42,147 bases of DNA from the NCBI GenBank assembly GCA_022799355.1, contig JAAWOG010000028.1, positions 1 through 42,147 on the forward strand, read 5' to 3'. This DNA is from Lachnospiraceae bacterium (GTDB lineage Bacteria; Bacillota; Clostridia; Lachnospirales; Lachnospiraceae). The first letter of the stretch is position 1; each line of letters opens with the position of its first letter. Shown piece after piece: positions 40,847-42,147 of this stretch. Under the pieces are notes generated by a model. The model worked only from the letters and a program-made list of their open reading frames with translations. It was not told the origin of the DNA and did no database searches. The position numbers were made by a program, and so were the translations under genes.

Positions 40847-41314
40847 ATGGATATTCAGAACATTACAAAAGAACAGTTTGAAACACTGATCCTGCTCCGG
40901 TCTTTAGAAGAGTTTATAGCGGACAAACATGAAGATTTCCCCAGCCTTAGTGAAGCACTCTGTAACTTTGCAGATAATCAAGAAACAGAAGAATTTAACA
41001 GGCTGGCAAAGGACATCTGCAAGCTGACAGAAACAGGGTATGTCATATCTGACATGACAGAAATTTCAGAGGAGGAACTGGAGTTTCAAATGATGCCTGA
41101 AGTAAAGGGAATTACACCCAAAGGGAAATCAGCACTGGAAGCATTGGAACAGGAGATAAAGAGTGACATTGCAGAGGGGAAAAAGATAGTACTCTTTGAA
41201 AATTTCACTTTATTCAATTTTGATGTAAGCCTGCTTGGCGGAGCAGAGATCAGCTTATTTAAGGAAGCAGGTGCATTGTTTAAAACCATAGGAAAGGGGT
41301 TACTGAAATGGTAA
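40847..41314 (+). CDS. Winged-helix-like protein of unknown function
   Basis: A 155-residue acidic protein. The middle (about 60-105) reads LTETGYVISDM, then EVKGITPKGKSALEAL, the beta-wing and final-helix pattern of winged-helix regulators. The C-terminal 45 residues contain FNFDVSLLGGAEISLFKEAG, a glycine-containing, weakly hydrophobic stretch. Function unknown. Its last 7 bases overlap the start of the lipoprotein gene, so the two are translationally coupled. Confidence 0.65.
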   Translation: MDIQNITKEQFETLILLRSLEEFIADKHEDFPSLSEALCNFADNQETEEFNRLAKDICKLTETGYVISDMTEISEEELEFQMMPEVKGITPKGKSALEALEQEIKSDIAEGKKIVLFENFTLFNFDVSLLGGAEISLFKEAGALFKTIGKGLLKW

Positions 41315-42036
41315 ATAAGAAATTGTTTAAATCAGCAGTTATATTAACGGCAGTTATGTTAACAGTTAGTGGATGTGCAGGAGGTTGCAGTAAACAGGCG
41401 GAGCCAGTCATGGCAGATACAACAGTAGAGGCACCAGAGCCGGAAGAAAGCATAGAAAGCCCGGAGCCTTCCCCCTCTCCCACTGTTGATCTTACAGAGG
41501 AAAATACAGATGATTCCAATGTAGGTGGAATAAGTTCGGGGATAAATGAAGAGGACATCCAAGCGGAGATAACAGACCAAGAAGATACCATCTCAGAATC
41601 AGACTACACCATAAATCCTATGGAGGACACAAAATTCTACGCATTGCAAAGTTGTAATCTCCGAGGAGGCCCCGGAACAGACTATGACAAAGTAGGAAGT
41701 TTATCCTATGCACAAGAGATAGTATGTAATGGAAAAGTAGAGGATGGAGACAAGGAGTGGTTAGTCCTCAAAACCGAGGATGGCAGTACCCAAATGGTCA
41801 GTGCCAAGCTAGTCTCCCGAACCAAGCCCCAACCCCAGCAATCCACCAACACCAATAACAGTGGAGGCAACAGTAGTAGCACTACCCAACCCCCAGCCTC
41901 AAATGGAGGTTCTAGCGGAGGCCAGCCCTCTGGTGGAAGTGACCCAGGCGAAGTCCCCATAGGTGGAGGAATGTTTTCAGACCTTCCAGTATCTGGCGGA
42001 TATGGCTCAGGTAGTGTAGAAGTAGAACTCGAGTAA
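41308..42036 (+). CDS. Lipoprotein with SH3-like domain and low-complexity tail
   Basis: A 242-residue exported lipoprotein. Signal peptide with lipobox LTVSGC near residue 23, then a Glu/Pro/Ser-rich stalk (about 35-100), an SH3-type domain (about 108-170: LQSCNLRGGPGTDYDKVGSL, WLVLKTEDGSTQMVSAKLV), and a Gly/Ser/Pro/Asn-rich tail. SH3b domains bind cell-wall peptides, so it likely sits at the surface between membrane and wall. Coupled to the winged-helix-like protein, ended by the terminator at 42078-42122. Confidence 0.82.
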   Translation: MVNKKLFKSAVILTAVMLTVSGCAGGCSKQAEPVMADTTVEAPEPEESIESPEPSPSPTVDLTEENTDDSNVGGISSGINEEDIQAEITDQEDTISESDYTINPMEDTKFYALQSCNLRGGPGTDYDKVGSLSYAQEIVCNGKVEDGDKEWLVLKTEDGSTQMVSAKLVSRTKPQPQQSTNTNNSGGNSSSTTQPPASNGGSSGGQPSGGSDPGEVPIGGGMFSDLPVSGGYGSGSVEVELE

Positions 42037-42077
42037 TATTGAGCTGATAGGGGCTGTGAAAAAAGTCTCTTAACAAA

Positions 42078-42122
42078 AAAAGAACACTTTCAGGAATAAA
42101 ACCTGGAGGTGTTCTTTTCTTT
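42078..42122 (+). terminator. Strong terminator after the lipoprotein gene
   Basis: A 17-bp stem: AAAAGAACAC (42078-42087) pairs with GTGTTCTTTT (42109-42118), with an inner CAGG/CCTG extension, followed by a T-rich tract. A TATAAT at 42127-42132 and an ATG near 42142 hint at another gene starting at the window edge. Confidence 0.85.
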
Positions 42123-42147
42123 TTGGTATAATTTATCTGCTATGAAA

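Noticed and set aside
1-42147. CRISPR array
   Set aside because: No regularly spaced direct repeats or cas genes were seen.

Overview
The window looks like a chromosomal segment of a Gram-positive anaerobe of the class Clostridia, probably the family Lachnospiraceae. The basis is a two-subunit iron-sulphur fumarase, a clostridial-type Tad pilus locus, BofA- and YaaL-type sporulation-associated proteins, strong AGGAGG ribosome sites and tRNA genes without an encoded CCA end. The species cannot be named from the sequence alone. Most genes read leftward (minus strand).

Layout. 1-400: leftward promoter region that resembles an rRNA operon leader; the rRNA itself would lie outside the window. 453-676: tRNA-Ser(GCT) with promoter and terminator. 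788-4372: fumarase beta and alpha subunits, a HIT hydrolase, a flavodoxin-SCP2 fusion and a rhomboid protease. 4481-14410: an eleven-gene Tad (Flp-type IVb pilus) operon running leftward from a clear promoter. In transcription order it encodes prepilin peptidase, TadZ, CpaF/TadA, TadB, TadC, Flp pilin, a DUF5702-like protein, a TadE-like protein with a cysteine-pair tail, a second prepilin peptidase, another TadE-like protein and an FHA protein. 14447-15145: divergent bofA-like and yaaL-like genes. 15148-19993: flagellin, a FliS-like chaperone and a large repeat-bearing protein. 20143-24782: glycogen branching enzyme and a TPR protein with a degenerate AAA+-like end. 24911-26808: rsmA, tatD and a divergent tRNA-Lys(CTT).

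26987-30968: a small membrane protein, an AraC regulator, branched-chain aminotransferase with a small partner, a zinc-ribbon protein and a DUF89 protein. 31111-35397: a rightward four-gene glycan module (FAD oxidoreductase, two family-2 glycosyltransferases, a DegT-type sugar aminotransferase). Two of its genes are preceded by copies of the same structured, palindrome-bearing leader, which is the most unusual non-coding signal in the window. 35415-37492: RlmI-like rRNA methyltransferase and AlkD-like protein. 37651-37838: tRNA-Pro(CGG).

37839-42147: an AT-richer accessory stretch beginning at the 3' end of tRNA-Pro. It holds small coiled-coil proteins, a resolvase-type serine recombinase with a downstream coiled-coil/HTH protein, an XRE repressor divergent from a two-gene unit (winged-helix-like protein plus SH3-type lipoprotein), and strong terminators. 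It looks like part of an integrated element whose other end lies outside the window.
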